Positions 17,358 to 25,451 of a DNA stretch of 51,700 nucleotides are shown here, one piece after another. Within the stretch, counting starts at the first letter, position 1; every line of letters begins with the position of its first letter. Origin of the DNA: DAOPYE01 sp035352715 (GTDB lineage Bacteria > Acidobacteriota > Holophagae > Holophagales > Holophagaceae); assembly GCA_035352715.1 (NCBI GenBank), contig DAOPYE010000006.1:1-51700 (forward strand), in the 5' to 3' direction. The notes under the pieces were generated by a model. That model saw nothing but the letters and a program-made list of their open reading frames with translations, did no database searches and was not told the DNA's origin. Position numbers and translations under genes: made by a program.

Positions 17358-17393
17358 TTCGCGCCCTGGTGTGAAAGCACACAAGGGCGCGAA
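17358..17393. other. Long near-perfect hairpin between the chemoreceptor and roadblock genes
   Basis: TTCGCGCCCT-G-GTGTG, loop AAAG, CACAC-A-AGGGCGCGAA: fifteen paired bases with a single G/A mismatch. No T-run follows in either direction, so it is not a standard intrinsic terminator, although it lies between convergent genes and could block both. In the same 198-base gap a short open stretch (about 17400-17464, ending LELNLELEAGR then stop) lacks a good start and may be a relic. Confidence 0.6.
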
Positions 17394-17468
17394 CGCTAGG
17401 ATTCATCGGTGAACCCACCGTGAATGTGCTGGAGCTGAACCTGGAGTTGGAAGCGGGGCGCTGAGGTT

Positions 17469-17828
17469 TCAGAGTTCCTTGTTCAGTGCGTGGATGGCTT
17501 TTTGCATCTCGAAGCGTGCGCGGCCCAGGATGCCGTCGCGGTACATGACCAGCACGAGGCTGCACTGCTCCTGGGCGCCCATCATCAGGATCCAATGCTG
17601 ATCGGTGGCGAAGGCGACCTGATCGACTTCGCCGCTGTCAAAGTCCGCCACGGCCTGCTGCAGATGGCGCTTCACGACATTTCGATAAGCCCCCAGCAGC
17701 TGCAGGGCGTCGTTGGGAACCTCGATGGTTCGCGAGCAGATGGCCTCGCCATCCTTGTCGTTGAACGTGGCCGCGATGGATTCGGGAACGCGCTCGATGA
17801 GTCGATCGAGAATCTCCTGGAACGGCAT
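17469..17828 (-). CDS. Roadblock/LC7-domain protein
   Basis: A 119-aa soluble single-domain protein with the roadblock fold. The N-terminus is an amphipathic helix (MPFQEILDRLIERVPESIAA), followed by strands and the region HWILMMGAQEQCSLVLVMYRDG, then a final helix. Family members (MglB, for example) regulate small Ras-like GTPases in polarity, motility or signalling. GGAG six bases upstream supports the ATG at 17828. No GTPase gene lies in this window, so its partner must be elsewhere. It is 44 bases from the Yip1-like membrane gene in the same direction and probably shares its transcript. Confidence 0.75.
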   Translation of the reverse strand: MPFQEILDRLIERVPESIAATFNDKDGEAICSRTIEVPNDALQLLGAYRNVVKRHLQQAVADFDSGEVDQVAFATDQHWILMMGAQEQCSLVLVMYRDGILGRARFEMQKAIHALNKEL

Positions 17829-17872
17829 GGGCTTCTCCGGGCTGATTCCTCATCATGACCGCCCCCGGGCGA

Positions 17873-18631
17873 TCATGCCACCTGCAGGAAGAACAGCGCA
17901 GCCAGCAGTCCCAGGAACAGGAGCGTCAAGATCAGCATCAAGGCGGCGTGCAGCAGCGTGGCGGCGATGCCCTTCCAGGCTGGGCATCCGTGAAGCGCCG
18001 CCAGGGCGAAACCCCGAAGGATCCAGAAATAGGCACCCACGGCGCTCAGCGGCAGCAGAAGAAAAACGCCGATGCCTGGCGTTTGGCTCAATAATCCGAG
18101 CGCAGCGCCCAGGGTTCCCACGGCGAGCGTCTCGGCGTCCGCCTTCAGTGTGATGCGAAAGCTGCGGGGCCCCCTCAGGCCGCGCAGCATCCACAGGCAT
18201 CCGTGATCCCACACGGCATCGTGCAGCCAAAGGCTCAATACGTAGAGTGGCGCCGCGAGCAGGATCCACGGCAGGGCCTGTCCCAGTCCAGGCAGCCTGG
18301 GGCATGCGCGCAGCAGCTCGGCAAGATCCTCCAGGCGGATCTCTGGCGGCAGATGGGGCGCGAGGGTCCGCCAGAAGGGGCTCTGGATATCTAGAAACCG
18401 TTCATATGCTTTCGCGAAGCTCAGCCAGGAGAGCAGCATGGAAATCCCCGCCACGGGGGTGCGCAGGATCATCATCCGCGCCCAGGCGGATCCGGTGCTC
18501 CGGTCCAGGATTGCAGGCGTCTGGAAGCCCGACGCGGGATGAAGCGCGCACTCCCAGAGCGGCCTCACATCCAGGGACTGCGACCAGCGCGACCTGGATA
18601 CAGAAGGATTGGTGGGGCCCGCGGACATCAT
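17873..18631 (-). CDS. Yip1-domain-like membrane protein
   Basis: A 252-aa membrane protein with about five hydrophobic segments. The N-terminal 45 residues are polar; later segments (LPWILLAAPLYVLSLWLHDA, LGAALGLLSQTPGIGVFLLL, GAYFWILRGFALAALHG, LLHAALMLILTLLFLGLLAA) have the spacing of bacterial YIP1-family proteins, including FRITLKADAETLAVGTL where the family has its conserved soluble-to-membrane turn. Function is unknown for bacterial members. It starts at ATG 18631 or 18628; no clear ribosome site is seen. It is divergent from the HEAT-repeat gene by 79 bases and likely cotranscribed with the roadblock gene. Confidence 0.65.
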   Translation of the reverse strand: MMSAGPTNPSVSRSRWSQSLDVRPLWECALHPASGFQTPAILDRSTGSAWARMMILRTPVAGISMLLSWLSFAKAYERFLDIQSPFWRTLAPHLPPEIRLEDLAELLRACPRLPGLGQALPWILLAAPLYVLSLWLHDAVWDHGCLWMLRGLRGPRSFRITLKADAETLAVGTLGAALGLLSQTPGIGVFLLLPLSAVGAYFWILRGFALAALHGCPAWKGIAATLLHAALMLILTLLFLGLLAALFFLQVA

Positions 18632-18710
18632 GAGGCCACGCTATCCGATGCCGGAGGACCTGTGTCGGAATTCATATCAAGCCAGGATCTGTTCCGATGA
18701 GAATGAGGCC

Positions 18711-21392
18711 ATGACCGTACTCGCGCGAATGATTCCCCATACGCCGCTGGACACGCTTCGTGCCCTGCTGGGGGAATATTCAGGCGACGACAACAGCTTC
18801 CGCAGCCAGCTCGCGAACCTGCTTCAGCGGTATCGCAAGCAGATCGTCGGGGAACTGGGTCGTCGGCTGTGCGAGACCACGACGCCCAAGGGCATCCGGC
18901 GGGGCATCCTGGCCCAGGTGGCGCGATTCGACTGGCCGGAGTGGTGCCCCCATCTGTTTGCGGCCATGCACCAGGAGCCGGATCTCGGCGTGTTCGACGA
19001 GGGCTGCGCGGCCCTGGGCGTGCTGGCCACGCGGGAAGCCTTTGAGGCACTGAAGCAATTGCAGGGACTTCGGAATGATCCGGATCGCCAGACCATCCTG
19101 AATCGCGAACTGGCGCTGTTCCGTCCACAGATGACCGTTGATCACTACATCAACCGGCTGCTGGAAGGGCAGGGGAATCCCAAGCTGGCCGCCCAGGGCG
19201 CGAAGGCGCTGGCTGCAGGCGCGGGGCCCGGCGATGTTCCGGCCTTGATCGAGGCGTTCCATCACGGGGATGTCCTCGCCCAGCGGCTCGTGCTGCGGCT
19301 GATGGGCTCGATCCGCGCCTCCGAAGCGGAGGCCTTCCTGGTTGGTCTGCTGGATACCGGGCGCGAGGAGTTCCTGGACCATCAGATGCTCGCGGAGTGC
19401 CTGCGCCGGATTCAGCCCCTGCAGCGGGCGTCGCTCAAACCAGAACTGCTGCGCCAGGTCGGGCAGCGCTTTCAGCCCCGCGTTTCCGAGACCGCCGCTT
19501 GCCTGGAGCGGGCCGCTGCGATCGACGGCGCGGAGCTTTCGGGCGAACTGGATCCTCTCAAGGCGGTGGCTTCCGGCGCCTGCGATCGCGCGCTGCTGGA
19601 GTGCCTGTCCCTTCTGGTGGAGGGCAAGTTCGCTCGGTTCAGCGCCTATGTTCAGGAACTCTCCGAAAGCACTGACGCGCGGATCTCGCAGCTGCACCAG
19701 CACTGCGATGCCGTGGCCGAGGCTCTGGCCTATCGTATGGACATCGGCGCCTCCGAGCCGGGGGCGCTGGGCACCGTCCTGCTGCAGGCGCTGCGGGCCC
19801 ACATGGGCAGCGAGGGGTTCATCCAGGCCTTCCTCTTCCATCTCCCGATCACGGAAGCATCCGTTCTCGACGAGCTGCTGGCGGATTCGGACATGGACCG
19901 TCGCCAGCGGTACCTGAACGCCCTGGGCAGCCGCGAGGATGACGCCCTGGTGGGATTCTTCCTGAAGGCCATGCAGGATCCCATCGTGGAAGTGGGGCTG
20001 CTGGCGACCCATCATCTGGGCAAGTTGCCATCCAGTTTCCCGGCACTGATGAGCCTGCTGGAATCAGGCCAGGTCGAACAGGTGCGCTTGGCCATTCGCG
20101 TCTTCGGCGAAAACCAGGTGCGCGCCGCGGCCGAGCCCCTGCTGGCCTTGATGCAGAAGGATACGCGGGACGATCTCTTGGTGGACGCCGCGGAGGCCCT
20201 GGCCAAGCTGGCCTATGGGCCGGGCGCGTCGATCCTTCTCGATCTGCTGCATGACGGCAAGCCGTTGAATCTTCAGATTGCCCTGGCCAAAGCCCTGGGG
20301 GCCATGGCCACGCCCGAGGCATCGCTCGGCTTGCTGAGCCGTTCGACCGCGCTCAAGCAATCCCAGGTGCTCGTGCTGTGCCTGGAAGGTGCCCTGTCCG
20401 CCTTCAATAGCTTCGATCACCCGATGCCGGGACCCAAGGTGCCGGAATTGTTGGCGCTGGCCGAGCGGTGCTTCGACGAACGGGAGGGCGAAGGGCAGCG
20501 GCTGCGCGCCATGCTGGGCATGCATGAGTTCTACGCCTTTGATTCGGGCGCTTACGAGAAGCTGAAAGAGCGCTTTTCGGATTTCCTGTTCCATATGCGG
20601 ACCAAGGAGAACTGGGACCGCGAGAGCAACGACAAGGTCGCCGCGGTGATCAAGGAGTTGACGCGCCGTTCGACCAGCCTGGGCCTGATCGCGCAGAAGG
20701 AAAGCCATATCCGGAGCCAGATCCAGTATCTGCCCGAGATGGGCCCCAAGCGTGTGGAGACGCTGCTGGCCCTGCGGGACGCCCTTCAGGATCCAGAGCT
20801 CATCATCCGTCCCGAGCTGGCGCAAGAGCTATCCGCCTTCGTTCTTCGCGAATTGGGACGCCCCACGGCGGAATGGCGCGAAACGGCACATCTTTGCGAG
20901 ATCGGCGGGCTGTCCCACCGCGAAGAACTGTGCGAACCCATCCGTGATGTGTACCTGCGGGCCACCGGGCTTGGGCTCAAGAGCGCCGCCCGCGGGGCGC
21001 TGCTGGCGCTCGGGCTTTCCGAGGCGGACCTCAACCGCCGCGCGCCCATCCAGACCATCCTGGTGCTGGAACCCAGCGGATTCTTCCGCAAGCGCATCCT
21101 TTCGACCCTTGGCGCCACGGGGCTCTGGAAGCTATCCGAGGCTGCCGGGCGGCATGAAGCAGATGCCTTGCTCGACGCAGGCGTGGTGGATCTGATCCTG
21201 GCCGAGGGTCAGGACGCGGAGGGCGAGCTGGGTTCGTGGCTGGAAGCTGGTTGGCGGAACAATCGCTTCCGCCACGCCCTGCTGTCCACCGCGAACCGGG
21301 ATCTGGGCGTCATCGCCGATGCGCCTTGGCTCCTGGGCGTGCTTTTCAAGCCCTACCCCTTCGAGCAGCTTCTCCGCGCGCTGGAGGCTTGA
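18711..21392 (+). CDS. HEAT-repeat protein with degenerate C-terminal receiver domain
   Basis: An 893-aa soluble protein. Most of it is a helical solenoid of HEAT-like repeats (for example LNALGSREDDALVGFFLKAM, then VRLAIRVFGENQVRAAAEPL and LVDAAEALAKLAYGPGASIL), a scaffold for protein contacts. From about residue 780 the fold changes to a CheY-like domain: TILVLEPSGFFRKRILSTLG, VDLILAEGQD and FKPYPFEQLLRALEA. The acidic pair is reduced to Glu, the phosphoacceptor Asp is absent (LILAEGQ where LILSD is expected), and the conserved Lys is kept (FKP). It is therefore probably a non-phosphorylated interaction module. The ATG at 18711 follows GAGG closely. It opens a run of same-strand genes up to 25425. 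Confidence 0.85.
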   Translation: MTVLARMIPHTPLDTLRALLGEYSGDDNSFRSQLANLLQRYRKQIVGELGRRLCETTTPKGIRRGILAQVARFDWPEWCPHLFAAMHQEPDLGVFDEGCAALGVLATREAFEALKQLQGLRNDPDRQTILNRELALFRPQMTVDHYINRLLEGQGNPKLAAQGAKALAAGAGPGDVPALIEAFHHGDVLAQRLVLRLMGSIRASEAEAFLVGLLDTGREEFLDHQMLAECLRRIQPLQRASLKPELLRQVGQRFQPRVSETAACLERAAAIDGAELSGELDPLKAVASGACDRALLECLSLLVEGKFARFSAYVQELSESTDARISQLHQHCDAVAEALAYRMDIGASEPGALGTVLLQALRAHMGSEGFIQAFLFHLPITEASVLDELLADSDMDRRQRYLNALGSREDDALVGFFLKAMQDPIVEVGLLATHHLGKLPSSFPALMSLLESGQVEQVRLAIRVFGENQVRAAAEPLLALMQKDTRDDLLVDAAEALAKLAYGPGASILLDLLHDGKPLNLQIALAKALGAMATPEASLGLLSRSTALKQSQVLVLCLEGALSAFNSFDHPMPGPKVPELLALAERCFDEREGEGQRLRAMLGMHEFYAFDSGAYEKLKERFSDFLFHMRTKENWDRESNDKVAAVIKELTRRSTSLGLIAQKESHIRSQIQYLPEMGPKRVETLLALRDALQDPELIIRPELAQELSAFVLRELGRPTAEWRETAHLCEIGGLSHREELCEPIRDVYLRATGLGLKSAARGALLALGLSEADLNRRAPIQTILVLEPSGFFRKRILSTLGATGLWKLSEAAGRHEADALLDAGVVDLILAEGQDAEGELGSWLEAGWRNNRFRHALLSTANRDLGVIADAPWLLGVLFKPYPFEQLLRALEA

Positions 21393-21443
21393 GATAGACT
21401 CGTGTATGCCGATCCATTTTGATATGCGCTTCCGAGGCTGATC

Positions 21444-22913
21444 ATGTCCATGCTTTTCCGGTTCAGGCCAATTCCCCTGGCCTTTGCGTTGGCGCTCTCC
21501 GTGGGCGCTGCAGCGTCCGCGCAGGATGCGGACATGGTCGAACGCATCTACCGCTCCGGCGAACGCGCTTACGCCGCCCATTCGTATCCGGAAGCCTTCG
21601 AGACCTGGAACCAGCTGATCCAGACCGCGCCCAAGTCTCTTTTCGCCTCCGAGGCGCTGCTGAAGATGGCCCGGCATCAGATGGACATCGAAAAGAAGCC
21701 CGACGCGGCGCTGCCGCTGTTGGATCGCATCAAGACCGATCACCTGAAGACCCCGGCGGCGGCGGAAGCGATGCTGCTGCGCGGCATCATCCTGGCGGGC
21801 CGTTGCCACAAGCCCGCCGAGCTGAAGGAATCCATCGCCGAGTTCAACCGCGTGGTGGATCTCTTTCCCGATCATCCGGCGGTCCAGGTCGCCCACCACC
21901 AGCTCGGCCTGGCGGCCCGCATGCAGGGCCAGTGGGGGCGGGCGTTGCGCGCCTTCACGGAAGCGCTGCGGCTGGATCCAACCTCGCCCATCGCGCCCCA
22001 GGCCCAGCTTCAGATCGCGGAGATCCTGGATATCACGGGCGATCTGCCCGGATGCCTGCGCGTGCTGCAGGGGCTTCGCACGCGCTTCCCCCAGAGCCCC
22101 GAGGCCGAGGAGGCCGAATGGCGCATCGCCGTGCGCGTGAAGCAGCGCATCCAGAAACCCGCGCTGGTCTCGGAGGGCCTCTGGCCCCAGGGACGGCAGA
22201 AATGGCTGAAGACCCCAACGCTGCTGGCCACGGGAAATGCCGGCGAGCTCTACGTCTACCAGGATGATCTCGATCGAGCCTTCGTGCTCAAGGGCAACGA
22301 GCTTCAGCCCATCGGCGCTGCGGTCAAGAGCGCCAAGGCGCTGCTGCCCATGCCTTCCGGAGTCCTGTGGCTGCTGTCCGCCAAGCAGGGCGTGGTCAAG
22401 GAGGATGGCACCACACTGGCGCTAGGTTCGATGCTTTCCCCCACCGGCGCCTTTTTCGATGCCTGGGGCACGCTTTGGGTGAGCGACGCCAAGGCGGGTG
22501 CCATCGAGCTGATCGCCGCCGATGGCAGCGCCCGCAACCTGCCTTCGCCCGCGGGATCGGCCCTGGCGGCCATGCCCGATGGTGGCGCGGTCCTGGCTTC
22601 CGACACGAACCGCTCGCTGCTCTTTCTCGACGCATCGGCCCAACCGCGCTTGACCGTTCCCTATGGCAAGGATTTGCCCGCCCCGTTCAAGTACGTCCTG
22701 TCGCTCTGTTCGGACCCCCTGGGCCATGTGGCTGCGATCGTGGAAGGGGAGTTCGACGGCGTCGCGGTTTGGGGGCCAGACGGCGCCCTACTGCGCAGTG
22801 CCACCTTCAAGAGTCTCGGCATTTCCGGGAAGTTCCGTGCCATCGCCCTGGATCGGTGGGGCGGACTCATCCTGGCCGATCGTTCCAATGACGTGCTGAT
22901 CCGGTTGAACTGA
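21444..22913 (+). CDS. Exported TPR plus beta-propeller protein
   Basis: A 489-aa exported protein whose cellular role I cannot assign. Signal peptide MSMLFRFRPIPLAFALALSVGAAASAQ is followed by tetratricopeptide repeats (about residues 30-235, e.g. AYAAHSYPEAFETWNQLIQT and AARMQGQWGRALRAFTEALR), then a six-bladed NHL/SMP-30-like propeller (about 255-489). Blade starts read GNAGELYVYQDD, PSGVLWLLSAKQG, AWGTLWVSDAKAG, PDGGAVLASDTN and RWGGLILADRSN. GAGG seven bases upstream sets the ATG at 21444. It ends one base before the following PEGA protein gene, indicating an operon and perhaps a shared periplasmic complex. Confidence 0.85.
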   Translation: MSMLFRFRPIPLAFALALSVGAAASAQDADMVERIYRSGERAYAAHSYPEAFETWNQLIQTAPKSLFASEALLKMARHQMDIEKKPDAALPLLDRIKTDHLKTPAAAEAMLLRGIILAGRCHKPAELKESIAEFNRVVDLFPDHPAVQVAHHQLGLAARMQGQWGRALRAFTEALRLDPTSPIAPQAQLQIAEILDITGDLPGCLRVLQGLRTRFPQSPEAEEAEWRIAVRVKQRIQKPALVSEGLWPQGRQKWLKTPTLLATGNAGELYVYQDDLDRAFVLKGNELQPIGAAVKSAKALLPMPSGVLWLLSAKQGVVKEDGTTLALGSMLSPTGAFFDAWGTLWVSDAKAGAIELIAADGSARNLPSPAGSALAAMPDGGAVLASDTNRSLLFLDASAQPRLTVPYGKDLPAPFKYVLSLCSDPLGHVAAIVEGEFDGVAVWGPDGALLRSATFKSLGISGKFRAIALDRWGGLILADRSNDVLIRLN

Positions 22914-22914
22914 C

Positions 22915-24987
22915 ATGTCCAGACTACGCGCCGCCTCGTTCCTGTCGCCCATCCTGCTGGGGATGCTCCTCGCTCCGCTCCAGATCCCTCTTCGCGCGCA
23001 GGACCCGGGCTTGCGCGAAACGCTCCAGCAGGCCAAGGGCATGTGGGCCACGCAGGGGGATCGGGATGGCGCGGTGGCCAAGTTCGAGCAGATCCTCGCC
23101 TCGCTCGAGCCCAAGGCGCGAAGCCTTGATGCGGAGTGGCTCCAGGTTCTGTGCGAGACCTACAACTGGCTGGCGGTGCTCGATGACCGCACGCCGAACA
23201 AGCGCACCAAGGCGTCGAAAGATCTGGAAGCGATTCTGGACCTGCATCCCGATTTCGAGATTGATCGAAATATCACCAACGCCCGTCTTCAGGGCGTTTT
23301 CGATACCCTCCGCAATGCCAAGCTCTGCAAGGTGAAGTTCAGTTTCGCACCCGATGGCGGTTCGCTCGCCGTCGACGGCAAGGGGCGTCCAGCCGGGGCA
23401 TCCCAGTTCCGCTACCTCAATCCCGGGGCTCACGTCTTCACCTACGCCAAGTCCGGCTACCAGCCCTCGGAGCAGCGAGTGGAACTGGCGTTGAAGGAAA
23501 CCAAGGCCCTGGATTTCTCGCTGACGCGCATCTCTTCGACGGTCTCGTTCAACACCTGCCCCGCTGGCGTGGAGGTGCTGCTGGATGGCAAGAGCCTGGG
23601 GCAGACGGCGGGGCAGGCTGGTCCGGAACTGCGTCCCGCGGCAGAGAAGTTAGGTATTGCCCCCGAACAGCTCTCGGGAGCCTTCACGGTATCCAGCCTT
23701 GCCTCGGGCAAGCACATCCTCGAACTCCGCGCGCCCTGCTACCGGAGCCGCCGCATCGAGCTGGGCCCGGATTTCGCGACGCCCTTTGCGGATCATCTGC
23801 TGGAGCCCATGAAGCTGGAGCCATCTCGGGGATTGCTGACGCTTTCCAGCCCGGTGCCCGGCGGGGAGCTGCTGCTTTCGGGCAAGAGCTTCGGTGCGCT
23901 TCCGGTAAAGGATCTTCAGGTGTGCGCCGGAATCTACGATCTCCAGGTGCGTTTCCCGGCCGGGGGCTTCACCCAGCGGGTGGAGATTCCGGAAGGAAAA
24001 TCCGTCGCGCTTCAGATTCGGCCCAAGCCCCGCATGGTCTACGTCGGCCTTGAGGGCCACGACGAATTCGCGGGCCGCGAGCGCATCCAGAAAGCCCTTC
24101 TGGATCTGGGGCTGCGCCTGAAGGATCTCGCCTACCTGCCTCCGGTGGCGGGAGAGACGCCGCAGGATGCGATCGCGCGCCACAAGGGGGCCAAGGACGC
24201 CGAACTGGTGTTGCGCGCGCGGCCGGTGCCGGGCAAGCCCATCCACCAGATCGAGTTGATCGTTAGCACCCTGAGCGGCGAGGAGGAACGCCTCCTTGTG
24301 AAGCCCCTGGAGGAAGATCCCTTGGCGGTCCTGACGGTGCGTCTGAATGCCCCAGCCCCGCTTTCGGAGCCCTGGACCGGCGTGACCCTGCTGGATCTCA
24401 AGGGCGAATCCGGCCCCTGGGTGATCCAGGCGGACGCCGCCGCCATGAAGGCGGGCATCAAGCCGTTCAAGGCCATCACCGCTCTGAACGGCAAGCCCGT
24501 GGCCTCGGTCCAGGTCTTCCGCAAGCTATTGGCTGAAACGGCGCTGGATCACGTCACTCTGACCCAGGGGGATGCCAATATCCAGCTTGCGGTCACCAAC
24601 GCGGCCCTGGAACTGCCCCTGAACGCGTCCAACTTCTGCTATCCGATGCTGCTGGCGGATCTGCGCCTGCGCTACCTGGGCGCCAAGGGCGATGAAGCCG
24701 GATTCCTGCGGTTCGCCCAGGCCCTCGCCCTGATGCATTTCCGGGAATACGACCAGGCCATGGAGATCCTGCGAGACGCCCGAGTGAGCGCCATCTCCGG
24801 CGTCAGCCAGGGCACCATCGACTACTACACTGGCACCTGCCTGCTGCGCCTCGGCAACGTCTACACCTCCGAAGCCATCCAGGCTTTCAAGCAAGCCCTG
24901 AAATATCCCCAGGCGACCCTGTTCGGCCCGGAAGGTCCCTTGGTGGCCACGCTGGCCAAGCAGGCCCTCGAGGACTTGAACCCCTGA
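22915..24987 (+). CDS. Exported PEGA-repeat protein with PDZ-like and TPR C-terminus
   Basis: A 690-aa exported protein of unknown role. After the signal peptide (through LRAQDPG) comes a helical/TPR region in which LAVLDDRTPNKRTKASKDLE sits. Several PEGA-type modules follow (about residues 140-390), each with the pattern of a small strand, a lysine-rich turn and DGK: SLAVDGKGRPAGASQFRYL, VEVLLDGKSLGQTAG and ELLLSGKSFGALPVKDL. A mid-region resembles a circular or degenerate PDZ (WVIQADAAAMKAGIKPFKAI, ALNGKPVASVQVFRKLL). TPRs end it (REYDQAMEILRDARV and EAIQAFKQALKYPQATLFG). Such proteins usually bind carbohydrate or protein at the envelope. It is coupled to the gene before it (one-base gap). 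Confidence 0.8.
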   Translation: MSRLRAASFLSPILLGMLLAPLQIPLRAQDPGLRETLQQAKGMWATQGDRDGAVAKFEQILASLEPKARSLDAEWLQVLCETYNWLAVLDDRTPNKRTKASKDLEAILDLHPDFEIDRNITNARLQGVFDTLRNAKLCKVKFSFAPDGGSLAVDGKGRPAGASQFRYLNPGAHVFTYAKSGYQPSEQRVELALKETKALDFSLTRISSTVSFNTCPAGVEVLLDGKSLGQTAGQAGPELRPAAEKLGIAPEQLSGAFTVSSLASGKHILELRAPCYRSRRIELGPDFATPFADHLLEPMKLEPSRGLLTLSSPVPGGELLLSGKSFGALPVKDLQVCAGIYDLQVRFPAGGFTQRVEIPEGKSVALQIRPKPRMVYVGLEGHDEFAGRERIQKALLDLGLRLKDLAYLPPVAGETPQDAIARHKGAKDAELVLRARPVPGKPIHQIELIVSTLSGEEERLLVKPLEEDPLAVLTVRLNAPAPLSEPWTGVTLLDLKGESGPWVIQADAAAMKAGIKPFKAITALNGKPVASVQVFRKLLAETALDHVTLTQGDANIQLAVTNAALELPLNASNFCYPMLLADLRLRYLGAKGDEAGFLRFAQALALMHFREYDQAMEILRDARVSAISGVSQGTIDYYTGTCLLRLGNVYTSEAIQAFKQALKYPQATLFGPEGPLVATLAKQALEDLNP

Positions 24988-25011
24988 CCCCTTCCTTGCA
25001 TAGGAGAAATC

Positions 25012-25425
25012 ATGGCCCCATCCCTCACGAACTCCCGACCCCTGGCCAAGCAGCGCGGCGAAGGCAAGCTCGGTTGCATCGTTTCCCTGTTGGTGCTCCT
25101 GCTGCTCGTGGGCGTGGGCATCAAGGCCATCCCCGTCTACTGGAGCAACAACGAGCTGAAGGATGCCGCCAAGGATCTCGCCAGCCGCGCTTCGGTCCAG
25201 CCGGTGCCCCTGATCGAACAGCAGCTTCGCGCCAAGGCCAAGGAGCTTGAAATCCCCGAAGCCCTGGCGGCGGGAGCCATCGTGGTCACCAAATCTGGCG
25301 ACAACAGCCAGGGCACCTGCACGGTCCGCCTGCGCTACTCGCGCAAGATCGACTTCTTTGGCATCACGAGCTACACGCTGGCTACGGAGGATTCCGTCTC
25401 TTCGCCGTACCTCGACGCTCGCTGA
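25012..25425 (+). CDS. Small single-pass membrane protein, DUF4845-like
   Basis: A 137-aa protein with one transmembrane segment (CIVSLLVLLLLVGVGIKAI) followed by an extracytoplasmic domain (YWSNNELKDAAKDLASRA, then strand-rich RLRYSRKIDFFGITSYTL). It resembles the DUF4845 type of short pilin-like envelope proteins, which have no assigned role. AGGAGAAATC before the ATG is a good ribosome site, so the start is firm. It lies 24 bases after the PEGA gene and likely belongs to the same operon. Confidence 0.75.
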   Translation: MAPSLTNSRPLAKQRGEGKLGCIVSLLVLLLLVGVGIKAIPVYWSNNELKDAAKDLASRASVQPVPLIEQQLRAKAKELEIPEALAAGAIVVTKSGDNSQGTCTVRLRYSRKIDFFGITSYTLATEDSVSSPYLDAR

Positions 25426-25451
25426 TCGGGGACCTTGGCTAATCTGGTTCC

